Shown: positions 1 to 7,280 of the stretch, one piece after another | How the letters are laid out: each line of letters opens with the position of its first letter | Position numbering within the stretch: position 1 is the first letter of the stretch | Assembly (NCBI GenBank): GCA_900317855.1 | Contig: ONIG01000008.1 | Location: 1 to 64,000 of the forward strand | From: an uncultured Eubacteriales bacterium | GTDB taxonomy: Bacteria > Bacillota > Clostridia > Oscillospirales > Oscillospiraceae | Direction of reading: 5' to 3' | DNA length: 64,000 bases | The notes under the pieces: generated by a model | Told to the model about the DNA's origin: nothing | What the model saw: only the letters and a program-made list of their open reading frames with translations | The model's database searches: none | Made by a program: the position numbers and the translations under genes

Positions 1-621
1 GGCCTTGCCATCTTTACCGAGTACGGCAAGCTCCTGCTCATCCTCGTCGGCTGCATGCTCTTTGCCGCCCTCGTCGTCAACCCCATCATGACGTTCATCG
101 TCATCCGCAAGAACCCCTATCCGCTGGTGTTCAAGTGCCTGAAGGAGAGCGGCGTGACCGCGTTCTTCACCCGTTCGTCCGCCGCGAACATCCCCGTGAA
201 CATGTCCCTGTGTGAGAGCCTCGGCCTGGATAAGGAGTTCTACTCCGTGTCCATCCCCCTCGGCGCGACCATCAACATGGCAGGCGCGGCCGTCACGATC
301 ACCGTCATGACGCTCGCCACGGTGCATACGCTCGGCATCACCGTGCAGCTGCCCGTCGCGATCATCCTGTCCGTCATGGCCGCGCTCGGCGCGTGCGGCG
401 CGTCCGGCGTTGCGGGCGGCTCGCTGCTGCTCATCCCCATGGCCTGCTCCCTGTTCGGTATCTCCAATGACGTCGCCATGCAGGTCGTCGGCGTCGGCTT
501 CATCATCGGTGTCATTCAGGACTCCGTTGAGACCGCCATCAACTCCTCGTCCGACGCGCTGTTCACCGCCGTTGCGGAGTTCAAGCAGTGGCGCAAGGCC
601 GGCAAGGAGATCAAGTTCTAA
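1..621 (+). CDS. sstT: Serine/threonine:Na+ symporter SstT, 3' part
   Basis: The reading frame is open from the first base, so the start lies outside the window; 206 C-terminal residues remain. The product is a member of the dicarboxylate/amino acid:cation symporter family that takes up serine and threonine with Na+ at the cytoplasmic membrane. The stretches [13 protein letters not shown] and [14 protein letters not shown] are hallmark segments of SstT, where the serine-rich re-entrant loop and the NMAG-like motif bind substrate and cation. Hydrophobic segments continue almost to the end, followed by a charged cytoplasmic tail. A hairpin terminator follows directly. A related anion/glutamate symporter is the alternative, but the match to SstT is closer. 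Confidence 0.9.
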   Translation, partial: GLAIFTEYGKLLLILVGCMLFAALVVNPIMTFIVIRKNPYPLVFKCLKESGVTAFFTRSSAANIPVNMSLCESLGLDKEFYSVSIPLGATINMAGAAVTITVMTLATVHTLGITVQLPVAIILSVMAALGACGASGVAGGSLLLIPMACSLFGISNDVAMQVVGVGFIIGVIQDSVETAINSSSDALFTAVAEFKQWRKAGKEIKF

Positions 622-635
622 AGCAGATAGCTGCA

Positions 636-673
636 GGGCCTCACCGGTAAGACCTGTGAGGCCCCGCTTGTTT
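636..673 (+). terminator. Rho-independent terminator after sstT
   Basis: GGGCCTCAC at 636-644 pairs perfectly with GTGAGGCCC at 656-664 across an 11-base loop. A T-containing tail follows. It lies 15 bases past the sstT stop. Confidence 0.75.
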
Positions 674-698
674 ACTGGCCCCGGATTCGTCAAATCCA

Positions 699-743
699 CA
701 AGAAACCCTGCCGGATTTTTGCAGAAATCCGGCAATTTTCTTG
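699..743. promoter_or_regulatory. Interrupted dyad overlapping the -35 of the NSS transporter gene
   Basis: CAAGAAA (699-705) mirrors TTTCTTG (737-743), and inside it GCCGGATTT (710-718) mirrors AAATCCGGC (725-733). The right arm overlaps the -35 hexamer TTGACT (741-746). It could be an operator or a hairpin; the function is not known. Confidence 0.45.
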
Positions 744-769
744 ACTTCCCCGCTGCAATACTTTAAAAT
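741..769 (+). promoter_or_regulatory. Sigma-A type promoter for the NSS transporter gene
   Basis: TTGACT at 741-746 and TAAAAT at 764-769 are separated by 17 bases. The transporter start codon lies about 100 bases downstream. Confidence 0.65.
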
Positions 770-871
770 GAAGCCGCTGTGCACGGGCAAAGCGCAGCGA
801 AAACGAGAATCAGACCCGACATCTGCGCGGCACGCTGCACAGATGTTTTTCACGTCTGGATGGGAGAACGC

Positions 872-2200
872 ATGAAAACGAAAAACACGAAAAGCTTTGC
901 CAGCCGCTGGGGCTTTATCCTGGCGTCCGTCGGCTCGGCCGTCGGCATGGCCAACGTCTGGGGCTTCCCGAACAAGATGGGCAGCAACGGCGGCGGGGCC
1001 TTCCTGCTGATCTACCTGCTGTTTGTGGTCATCTTCAGTACCGTCGGCCTGCCGACGGAGTTCGCCATGGGCCGCCGCGCCGGCACCGGCACGCTCGGCG
1101 CCTATGAAAGCGCGTGGGCCACGCGCGGCAAGACCGCCGGAAAAGTCGGCGGCCTGCTCGGCTGGCTGCCGCTGGCCGGGTCGCTGTGCATCGCCATCGG
1201 CTACGCCGTCATCGTGACGTACATCCTCAAGGCGCTCGTCGACTCCCTGCTCGGCACGCTCATGACCGGCGACGCCGCCGTGTGGTTCGCGTCGTTTTCC
1301 ACGCAGCCGTACTCCGTCATCCCCTACCACGTCATCGTCGTGGCCGGCACGCTGCTGACGCTCTTTCTCGGCGCGCACAGCATCGAAAAGTCCAACAAGG
1401 TCATGATGCCGCTGTTTTTCATCATCTTTTTGGTGCTGGCCGTGCGCGTGGCGCTGCTGCCCGGCTCGGCCGAGGGCTACAAGTTCATGTTCACCCCGCG
1501 CTGGGAGGCGCTCAAGGATCCGATGATCTGGATCTGGGCCATGGGGCAGGCGTTTTTCTCCCTGTCCGTCACCGGCAGCGGCATGATCGTCTACGGCGCG
1601 TACCTGTCCAAGGACGAGGACGTCGTGGGCGTGGCGCAGCACACGGCCGTTTTTGACACCATCGCCGCCGTCGTCGCCGCGCTCGTCATCATCCCCGCCT
1701 GCTTTTCCTACGGGCTGGACGTCGGCGCGGGCCCGAGCCTGCTGTTCGTGACGCTGCCGACCATCCTGCAGGACATCCCGCTCGGCCGGCTCTTCGCCAT
1801 CATTTTGTACGTGGCCATGATCTTCGCCGGCGTCAGCTCGCTGCAGAACATGTTCGAGGCCGTCGCCGAGTCGCTCCTGCACAAGTTCCCGAAGCTCAGC
1901 CGCGCGGCCGTGCTCGGCATCCTGTGCGTGCTGTGCCTCGGGTTTGGTCTGCTCATGGAGCCCATCTCCAAGTGGGGCCCGTGGATGGACCTCGTGTCGA
2001 TCTACATCATCCCCATCGGCGCGACGCTCGGCGCCGTGTCGTGGTTCTACGTCATGAAAAAGGACGACCTGCTCGCCGCCGTCAACACCGGCAGCCGCCG
2101 CCGGCGCGGCGCGCTCTGGTATGGCGTCGGCCGCTATGTCTATGTGCCGCTGGCCGTGATCTTGTGCTGCGTGGCGCTGTTCATGAACGTGGCGTTCTGA
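872..2200 (+). CDS. Sodium-dependent transporter, NSS/SNF family
   Basis: This 442-residue membrane protein belongs to the neurotransmitter:sodium symporter family, whose bacterial members (LeuT, TnaT, MhsT) take up amino acids with Na+. The N-terminal W-G-F-I-L-A-S-V-G-S-A-V-G-M-A-N-V-W segment is the family's first transmembrane helix with the Na+ and substrate backbone contacts. The motif GGGAFLLIYL follows, and about eleven to twelve hydrophobic helices are visible. I chose ATG 872 because GGGAG sits at the right distance and the family homology begins within ten codons; an in-frame ATG at 860 and upstream codons to 779 are unlikely. The gene is monocistronic, bounded by a promoter and a strong terminator. 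The substrate cannot be read from the sequence. Confidence 0.93.
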   Translation: MKTKNTKSFASRWGFILASVGSAVGMANVWGFPNKMGSNGGGAFLLIYLLFVVIFSTVGLPTEFAMGRRAGTGTLGAYESAWATRGKTAGKVGGLLGWLPLAGSLCIAIGYAVIVTYILKALVDSLLGTLMTGDAAVWFASFSTQPYSVIPYHVIVVAGTLLTLFLGAHSIEKSNKVMMPLFFIIFLVLAVRVALLPGSAEGYKFMFTPRWEALKDPMIWIWAMGQAFFSLSVTGSGMIVYGAYLSKDEDVVGVAQHTAVFDTIAAVVAALVIIPACFSYGLDVGAGPSLLFVTLPTILQDIPLGRLFAIILYVAMIFAGVSSLQNMFEAVAESLLHKFPKLSRAAVLGILCVLCLGFGLLMEPISKWGPWMDLVSIYIIPIGATLGAVSWFYVMKKDDLLAAVNTGSRRRRGALWYGVGRYVYVPLAVILCCVALFMNVAF

Positions 2201-2220
2201 GCATACCATTTCGAACAAAG

Positions 2221-2261
2221 CCCCGGGCGGGAACGCGATGCGTTCCCGCCCGGGGTCTTTT
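2221..2261 (+). terminator. Rho-independent terminator after the NSS gene
   Basis: CCCCGGGCGGGAACGC (2221-2236) pairs perfectly with GCGTTCCCGCCCGGGG across GAT, followed by TCTTTT. Confidence 0.9.
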
Positions 2262-2390
2262 GCTGCCCGGAAGGCTGCATATGCTTCTGGCCGCCAGCCA
2301 GACCAGCAAGCAGATTCTCAACACGTATATTGGAAGCGGCTCCAAAATATTGTATATTCTGCACAATGATCATTGACATTTCCTTCGCAA

Positions 2391-2443
2391 TGTGATGAAA
2401 AATCATCGCACGATTGACGCGTGTCATATATTGGAGTTAAAAT
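2391..2443 (+). promoter_or_regulatory. Promoter and possible operator for the dehydratase operon
   Basis: TTGACG (2414-2419) and TAAAAT (2438-2443) are 18 bases apart. Immediately upstream TGTGATGA (2391-2398) and TCATCGCA (2403-2410) form an imperfect dyad that could bind a regulator. The rest of the 313-base gap (2262-2390) shows no gene. Confidence 0.55.
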
Positions 2444-2513
2444 ACTAACATAACAGCCAACATGGAAAGGACGAAAACAGAATAACGTGTAACCAGAATG
2501 GGGGAATGCAGCA

Positions 2514-3710
2514 ATGAGAGACCTGAAGCACCTGACCTACTTCGAGGACCTCCTGCAGGAGGCCAACAACGCACTTGTTGTCCAAGCCCAGGCAGAAGGC
2601 AAAAAATGCGTCGCCTTTGTCTGCGAGAACACACCCGAACCCTTGATGAATCTGGACAACACCTTCGGCGTGCGCCTGCACGCCCCGAACACCGGGTCGA
2701 TGGACATCGCGACCTATTACATGACGAGCCTCCTGTGCGAGACCAGCCGCTCCCTGCTCGAGCGCGCGGTCGAGGGCGGCTTCAACTTTGCCGACTGCGT
2801 CATCGCACCCGACGGCTGCACGATGATCAACCGCTGCGTTGAGAACATGGAGCTGCTCAAGACCATGGGCGCCGGCAAGGATCGCTTCTTCTATGAGTAC
2901 ATGGAGATCCCGCTCAAGGCCGATGACAACGGTGTAGAGCTGCTTGTGCTCCAGTGCAAAAACCACATCCTCAAGCCCCTGCACGACACTTTCGGCACGG
3001 ACGTGTCCGACGCCGCCATCCGCAGGGCGGTGGCCGAGCACAACCGCGTGTGTGCGCTCATCCGCGCGCTCGGCGACTTCCGCAAGGAGGCCCGGCCGCG
3101 CATCACGGGCTATGAATTCCACGTGCTGACGCTCGCGACCTACGTCGCGCCGAAATACCTGCTGATCGACAAGCTGGCCGAGACGCTTGAGGAAGTGCGC
3201 AGCCGCGAGCCGGAAGAGAAGGCGTACCGCGCGCGCATCGCGCTCGTCGGCTCCGAGGTGGATGACAGCGAATTTATCAAGCTCATTGAGGACACCGGCG
3301 CCTATGTCTGCGCCGACCGGTTCTGCTTCGGCTCGCTGCCGGGGCGCGACCCGATCGTGCTCACGGACGACGAGGACGCGCTCACGCAGGTCTGCCGCCA
3401 GTATGTCTACCGCGGCCAGTGCCCGCGCACGATGAACATGGAAAAGGTCTACGGCCGCAAGCAGTACGTGGCCGACATCGCCAGAGAATACCACGCCGAC
3501 GGCATCCTCTACGAGCAGATCAAGTTCTGCGACCCGTGGGCGTATGAGCGCACGCTCGGCTCGGTGATGCTGCGCGCCGACTACGGCTTCCCGGTGCTGT
3601 CCGTGGACCGGCCGTACAACATCCGCTCCTCGATCGGCCAGATGCGCACGCGCGTGCAGGCCTTCATTGAGAGCATGGAGATCAAAAAAATACAGGGAGG
3701 TGTCCGGTAA
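2514..3710 (+). CDS. 2-hydroxyacyl-CoA dehydratase family subunit (398 aa)
   Basis: The protein resembles the D-component subunits of 2-hydroxyacyl-CoA dehydratases (HgdB, HadC, BcrB/C). These enzymes remove water from (R)-2-hydroxyacyl-CoA by a ketyl-radical mechanism using [4Fe-4S] clusters. Cysteines sit in the family's ligand contexts: C37 (VCENTPE), C75 (TSLLCETSRS), C102 (APDGCTM) and C339 (KFCDPWAYE). A GGGGGA ribosome binding site precedes ATG 2514, and the stop overlaps the next start as TAATG, so the two subunits are translationally coupled. A reductase or dearomatising role within the same superfamily is possible. No HadI/HgdC-type activator ATPase lies next to it. Confidence 0.82.
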   Translation: MRDLKHLTYFEDLLQEANNALVVQAQAEGKKCVAFVCENTPEPLMNLDNTFGVRLHAPNTGSMDIATYYMTSLLCETSRSLLERAVEGGFNFADCVIAPDGCTMINRCVENMELLKTMGAGKDRFFYEYMEIPLKADDNGVELLVLQCKNHILKPLHDTFGTDVSDAAIRRAVAEHNRVCALIRALGDFRKEARPRITGYEFHVLTLATYVAPKYLLIDKLAETLEEVRSREPEEKAYRARIALVGSEVDDSEFIKLIEDTGAYVCADRFCFGSLPGRDPIVLTDDEDALTQVCRQYVYRGQCPRTMNMEKVYGRKQYVADIAREYHADGILYEQIKFCDPWAYERTLGSVMLRADYGFPVLSVDRPYNIRSSIGQMRTRVQAFIESMEIKKIQGGVR

Positions 3711-5287
3711 TGGCGGCGATCCAGGGCAGACAGCGCATCGGCGACAAGCAGCTCGGCGTGCTCTTTGACGGCGGCAAGGTTCGCCGGCGGCGCGAATGGC
3801 GCGGCGTGAAGGACACCCTCTACGATTACGGCCGCTGGCTGTACATTCTCTCCATCCTTGCAAAATTCATCGTCAAGCCGCGCAATATCAAGGCCATGTT
3901 CCGCTACCGCTGGATGGCCAACTATCTCGCCGTGCCGCACATGGTCGATAAGTTCACGATGGGCCTGCGCGACGAGGCGCTGCGCATCGTCCATACGGCC
4001 ATGGACTTCGTGGTCTACGACGTGGCCAACACCATGGACGACGTCTTCCGCGGCGACCGCCGCACCGGCAACGACGTGGAATTCTCCAACAAATGCGTCC
4101 TCACGGACGAAAACGAGATGACTGCGTTCATGATGGGCTTCCCGAACGTGAAGGCCATCCTGCGCGAGGTGCCGACCATGTTCGTGGCAAACCTCCTGAC
4201 GCAAAACTCCACCACGCACTATCTCGACGTGGCGCAGCAGTTCGGCATTGCGGGCGATGTGTGCCCCATGCCGGAGGCCGAGGCCGGCATCTCCATCGAC
4301 GACGATTTCGCCGTGCTCGGCGTCTGCGCCGTGCAGTGCAACACGACGTGCGACGGCTCGCTCATGGGCAACGGCCTTATCGCCAAGCGGCTCGAGCGCG
4401 AATACGGCATCCCGACGTTCCAGCTCGTCGCGCCCATGCGCCATCAGGAGGATGACGTGCAGGCCTACGCCGCGCAGGACATCAAAAACGCCATCGCCTT
4501 CGTCGAGGAGCACACGGGCCAGCACTGGGACTGGTCGCACTATTTTGAATGTGCCAAGCGCGTCAATGACACCACGCGCAACCGCCTCGCCTGGCTGGAG
4601 ATGAACAGCACGCCGTTCCCGCAGTTTGTCGGCGCGCCGTTCTCGCTCTATAACGACACGAACTACATGGGCAACTGCGGCCGGTCGGAAAAATTCCCGC
4701 CCATCGACCGCAAGATCATGCGCTATGCCGAGCGCGGCAGCCGCGCACGGCGCATGATGGCCAAAGAGTACCGCCACCGCGCCATCGTCTGGGGCGTGCA
4801 GCCGCAGTACTGCATCGACATGCTCAACTGGATGGTGCACTGCTGGGGCATCGTGCCGCTGACGGATATGCTCTCGCTGGTCAACACGCGCATGATCGCC
4901 GACACCGACACGCCCGAAAACCGCGAGCAGGCGTTCTACGACATGGCGTGGCTGAACGAAAACATGATCATGCGCAACCGCACGCACGGCGGCTACAAGG
5001 TGCTCGTCGACGAGCTGTGGGAATTTTGCGAGACGATGCACGCCGACATGGTCATCATGTGGGAGCACATGTCCTGCAAGGCGCTCACCGGCATGCACGG
5101 CCAGTTTGAGGAGCAGGCCCGCGCGCGCGGAATCCACCTCGTCTGGGTCTGCCACGACCTGTGCGACCCGCGCGTCTACACGCGCCAGGCCATCCGCGAC
5201 CAGCTCAACGCCTATATGCGCACCGTCATGCGTGAGGAGCCGCTCGACCCGTCGATCGAGGTCCTGCCGGACGAAAACGCGTGGTGA
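3710..5287 (+). CDS. 2-hydroxyacyl-CoA dehydratase family subunit (525 aa)
   Basis: This is the second subunit of the pair and belongs to the same superfamily but is long for it (525 residues against about 380-480). It begins with a basic, partly hydrophobic stretch (around residues 25-70) and then the dehydratase-like core. Cysteine-rich segments CAVQCNTTCDGS, NCGRSEKF, MSCKALTG and VCHDLCDP could carry iron-sulfur ligands. It overlaps the upstream subunit by one base and is followed 16 bases later by a 54-codon membrane peptide gene. The substrate is unknown. The missing activator and the extra N-terminal length set it apart from the known hgdAB, hadBC and fldBC operons. Confidence 0.75.
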   Translation: MAAIQGRQRIGDKQLGVLFDGGKVRRRREWRGVKDTLYDYGRWLYILSILAKFIVKPRNIKAMFRYRWMANYLAVPHMVDKFTMGLRDEALRIVHTAMDFVVYDVANTMDDVFRGDRRTGNDVEFSNKCVLTDENEMTAFMMGFPNVKAILREVPTMFVANLLTQNSTTHYLDVAQQFGIAGDVCPMPEAEAGISIDDDFAVLGVCAVQCNTTCDGSLMGNGLIAKRLEREYGIPTFQLVAPMRHQEDDVQAYAAQDIKNAIAFVEEHTGQHWDWSHYFECAKRVNDTTRNRLAWLEMNSTPFPQFVGAPFSLYNDTNYMGNCGRSEKFPPIDRKIMRYAERGSRARRMMAKEYRHRAIVWGVQPQYCIDMLNWMVHCWGIVPLTDMLSLVNTRMIADTDTPENREQAFYDMAWLNENMIMRNRTHGGYKVLVDELWEFCETMHADMVIMWEHMSCKALTGMHGQFEEQARARGIHLVWVCHDLCDPRVYTRQAIRDQLNAYMRTVMREEPLDPSIEVLPDENAW

Positions 5288-5303
5288 GAAAGGAAGGGGA
5301 ACG

Positions 5304-5468
5304 ATGCAAATACCGAAATTCGCATGGAAGCTGCTCGGCGTGGGCGCAGGGGCGTTCGCCGTGACGTTTACGATCTACTTTTTCAATCTCGACATGAAGC
5401 TGCTGTCGGCCTTCGAGCCCATTTTGTTGCGGCACTATGACCGCATCCCGCGCGATCAGCACCTGTGA
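5304..5468 (+). CDS. 54-residue single-pass membrane peptide
   Basis: A short gene that follows the dehydratase pair after 16 bases, with GGAAGGGGA as ribosome binding site and ATG at 5304. The product has a basic N-terminus (MQIPKFAWK), one hydrophobic helix at about residues 10-27 (LLGVGAGAFAVTFTIYFF) and an acidic/basic tail ending in DRIPRDQHL. I do not recognise a family. Its position, spacing and terminator make it the third gene of the dehydratase operon, so a membrane-anchoring or assembly role is a guess only. It could also be a non-functional reading frame, but the good start signal argues against that. Confidence 0.55.
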   Translation: MQIPKFAWKLLGVGAGAFAVTFTIYFFNLDMKLLSAFEPILLRHYDRIPRDQHL

Positions 5469-5473
5469 GTGCA

Positions 5474-5510
5474 AAAACAGCTGCGAAGCCAAGGCTTCGC
5501 AGCTGTTTTG
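5474..5510. terminator. Bidirectional terminator
   Basis: AAAACAGCTGCGAAGCC (5474-5490) pairs perfectly with GGCTTCGCAGCTGTTTT (5493-5509), giving T runs on both strands between convergent genes. Confidence 0.88.
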
Positions 5511-5525
5511 CTTTTTGCTGTGCGC

Positions 5526-6548
5526 TCACCGCGCCTCGCGCACCATGTCGCGCGTGATGTCGCTGAGGCGGCGCGCGCCGCACATATACATCGCGTCCGT
5601 CAGCTCCGCGCGCAGCTTCTCCACGTAGGTGACGATGCCCTCCGTGCCGCCGCCGTAGTAGCTGATGAGAAACGGGCGGCAGATCATCACCGCGTCCGCG
5701 CCGAGCGCGAGTGCACGGAAAATGTCCGTGCCCGAACGGATGCCGCCGTCGACGAGGATCTTCACGCGGTCACCCACCGCGTCCGCGATCTCGGGCAGGA
5801 CGTCCGCCGTCGCGGCGCTGCCGGGCAGCACGCGCCCGCCGTGGTTCGAAACCACGATGGCCGCCGCGCCGGCCTCCACGGCCTTCTCCGCGCCGCGCAC
5901 CGTCATGATGCCTTTGAGGATCATGGGCGCCTGCGCATAATCGCACAGCTCGCGCAGCTCCGCGACCGTCTTGCTGCCCGCGTCGGGGCTGGCGGCCTTC
6001 AGGTGCGGCAGACCGGCCGAGTCGATGACCACGCTCACGGCAAAGGGCTGCGCCACATTGGCGAGATCGAGGTTGGCCTTGATGGTGTCCATCGACAGCG
6101 GATTGATGACCGGCAGGCCGATACCGCCGTACTGCTGCGAGAGCGCGCACCCGTGCGGGAACACGCGCGCATCCAGCCCGTCGCCAAAGCTCGCGGCGAT
6201 ACCGGTCTGCGCCGCCGCGGCGACGCAGCAGGCGTTGTAGTCGCGGATGTCGTCCTCTGGATTGAACTGCGCGCGCAGCGAGCCGATGGGCGCCGCGATC
6301 ACGGGCAGGGAAAACGTCCGGCCGAGCAGCTCCAGCGACGTGTCCACCGGCGTGTTTGGGGCGATGGTGTCCATGTTCAGGCACCAGCGCCGCCACGCGC
6401 GCCAGTTGTCGTTCGCGCCGTTGCCGGGCGCTTTCGAGCCAGGGCCGGGCATCGTGTTGCCGCAGCCGAGACCATTGCACTCCGGGCAGACCTTGCAGTG
6501 CGGGGCCATGCGCGCCCGCGCCCGCTGCAATACTTCGTTGTAGTCCAT
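5526..6548 (-). CDS. FMN-dependent alpha-hydroxy-acid oxidoreductase
   Basis: This 340-residue TIM-barrel flavoprotein belongs to the lactate/glycolate oxidase and L-lactate dehydrogenase (LldD) family, which oxidises 2-hydroxyacids to 2-oxoacids with FMN. The C-terminal half shows VVSNHGGR with the catalytic base histidine and substrate arginine, then ILVDGGIRSGTDIFRALALGAD, the phosphate-binding part of the barrel, split here as a family signature. The N-terminus carries an unusual cysteine cluster CKVCPECNGLGCG (residues 18-30), seen in clostridial members and suggestive of a metal or iron-sulfur site. It is transcribed alone toward a bidirectional terminator. In an anaerobe it may act as a dehydrogenase rather than an oxidase; the substrate is not known. 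Confidence 0.85.
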   Translation of the reverse strand: MDYNEVLQRARARMAPHCKVCPECNGLGCGNTMPGPGSKAPGNGANDNWRAWRRWCLNMDTIAPNTPVDTSLELLGRTFSLPVIAAPIGSLRAQFNPEDDIRDYNACCVAAAAQTGIAASFGDGLDARVFPHGCALSQQYGGIGLPVINPLSMDTIKANLDLANVAQPFAVSVVIDSAGLPHLKAASPDAGSKTVAELRELCDYAQAPMILKGIMTVRGAEKAVEAGAAAIVVSNHGGRVLPGSAATADVLPEIADAVGDRVKILVDGGIRSGTDIFRALALGADAVMICRPFLISYYGGGTEGIVTYVEKLRAELTDAMYMCGARRLSDITRDMVREAR

Positions 6549-6636
6549 GTGGATTCCTCCGTTTCTGTTTTTGCTTCTCTCCCGCCCATCTTAACAGGAA
6601 ATGCGCCCCTGCGCCAGAAAAAGTTTCTCCTGGGGC

Positions 6637-6664
6637 TTGACAAGGCGAAAAAATCCTGTATAAT
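6637..6664 (+). promoter_or_regulatory. Promoter of the ferritin gene
   Basis: TTGACA (6637-6642) and TATAAT (6659-6664) are both consensus hexamers, 16 bases apart. Confidence 0.85.
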
Positions 6665-6671
6665 AAAAATC

Positions 6672-6684
6672 AAGAATCATTCTT
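6672..6684. promoter_or_regulatory. 6-1-6 palindrome over the ferritin transcription start
   Basis: AAGAAT-C-ATTCTT is a perfect palindrome lying just after the -10, where a Fur/PerR-family repressor would block initiation. It matches 9 of 13 positions of the classic Fur-box core GATAATGATTATC by eye. Confidence 0.5.
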
Positions 6685-6707
6685 ATTTTCTATCAGGAGG
6701 TCATCCC

Positions 6708-7217
6708 ATGAACGCAGCTGTCGCCCAGCTCATCAACGAGCAGATTAACAAGGAGTTTTACTCGGCCTATCTCTATCTGGACTTTGCCAACTACTACGCG
6801 GCCGCCGGTCTCGACGGCTTTGAAAACTGGTACCGAGTGCAGGCGCAGGAGGAGCGCGACCACGCGCTGCTGTTTTTCCAGTACCTGCTCAATAACGGTG
6901 TCGCCGTCAGCTTCGGCACCGTCGACGCGCCGGACTGGACGCGCGGCGACCACATGACCCCGCTGAAAAAGGCGCTCGAGCACGAGCAGTACGTCACCTC
7001 GCTCATCAACGGCATCTATGCCGCCGCGTATGACGACCGCGACTTCCGCACCATGCAGATGCTCGACTGGTTCGTTAAGGAGCAGGGCGAGGAGGAGAAG
7101 AACGCCGGCGACCTCATCACGAAAATGGAACTCTTCGGCACGGACGCCAAGGGTCTCTACATGCTCAACAGCGAGCTCAAGGCCCGCGTCTACGCGGCCC
7201 CGTCGCTCGTGCTGTAA
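6708..7217 (+). CDS. ftnA: Ferritin (non-haem, FtnA type)
   Basis: The 169-residue protein is a bacterial ferritin that oxidises Fe(II) and stores the iron as a mineral in a 24-subunit shell in the cytoplasm. Ferroxidase ligands are visible as E16 (NKEFYSAY), E49 with H52 (EERDHA) and later glutamates of EHEQYVTSLIN and VKEQGEEEKN. ATG 6708 follows AGGAGG and fits the family length. Transcription starts from a consensus promoter with a palindrome at the start site, pointing to iron- or peroxide-responsive repression. A hairpin terminator follows. Confidence 0.93.
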   Translation: MNAAVAQLINEQINKEFYSAYLYLDFANYYAAAGLDGFENWYRVQAQEERDHALLFFQYLLNNGVAVSFGTVDAPDWTRGDHMTPLKKALEHEQYVTSLINGIYAAAYDDRDFRTMQMLDWFVKEQGEEEKNAGDLITKMELFGTDAKGLYMLNSELKARVYAAPSLVL

Positions 7218-7232
7218 ACGGAAATTCACAGC

Positions 7233-7277
7233 AAAAACCGCCTCTGTCCAGCCGGACAGAGGCGGTTTCCGATTTTT
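7233..7277. terminator. Bidirectional terminator
   Basis: AAACCGCCTCTGTCC (7235-7249) pairs with GGACAGAGGCGGTTT (7254-7268), T-rich on both sides, between the convergent ferritin and ABC permease genes. Confidence 0.88.
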
Positions 7278-7280
7278 CGC

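Noticed and set aside
2514..5287. A complete leucine (hadABCI) or phenyllactate (fldABCI) type pathway operon
   Set aside because: No activator, CoA transferase or dehydrogenase gene is adjacent; the CoA transferase and dehydrogenase at 53.8-56.0 kb belong to a different operon.
5469..6707. Upstream in-frame extension of the ferritin gene through the antisense of the FMN enzyme
   Set aside because: The consensus promoter, AGGAGG and family length all place the start at 6708.
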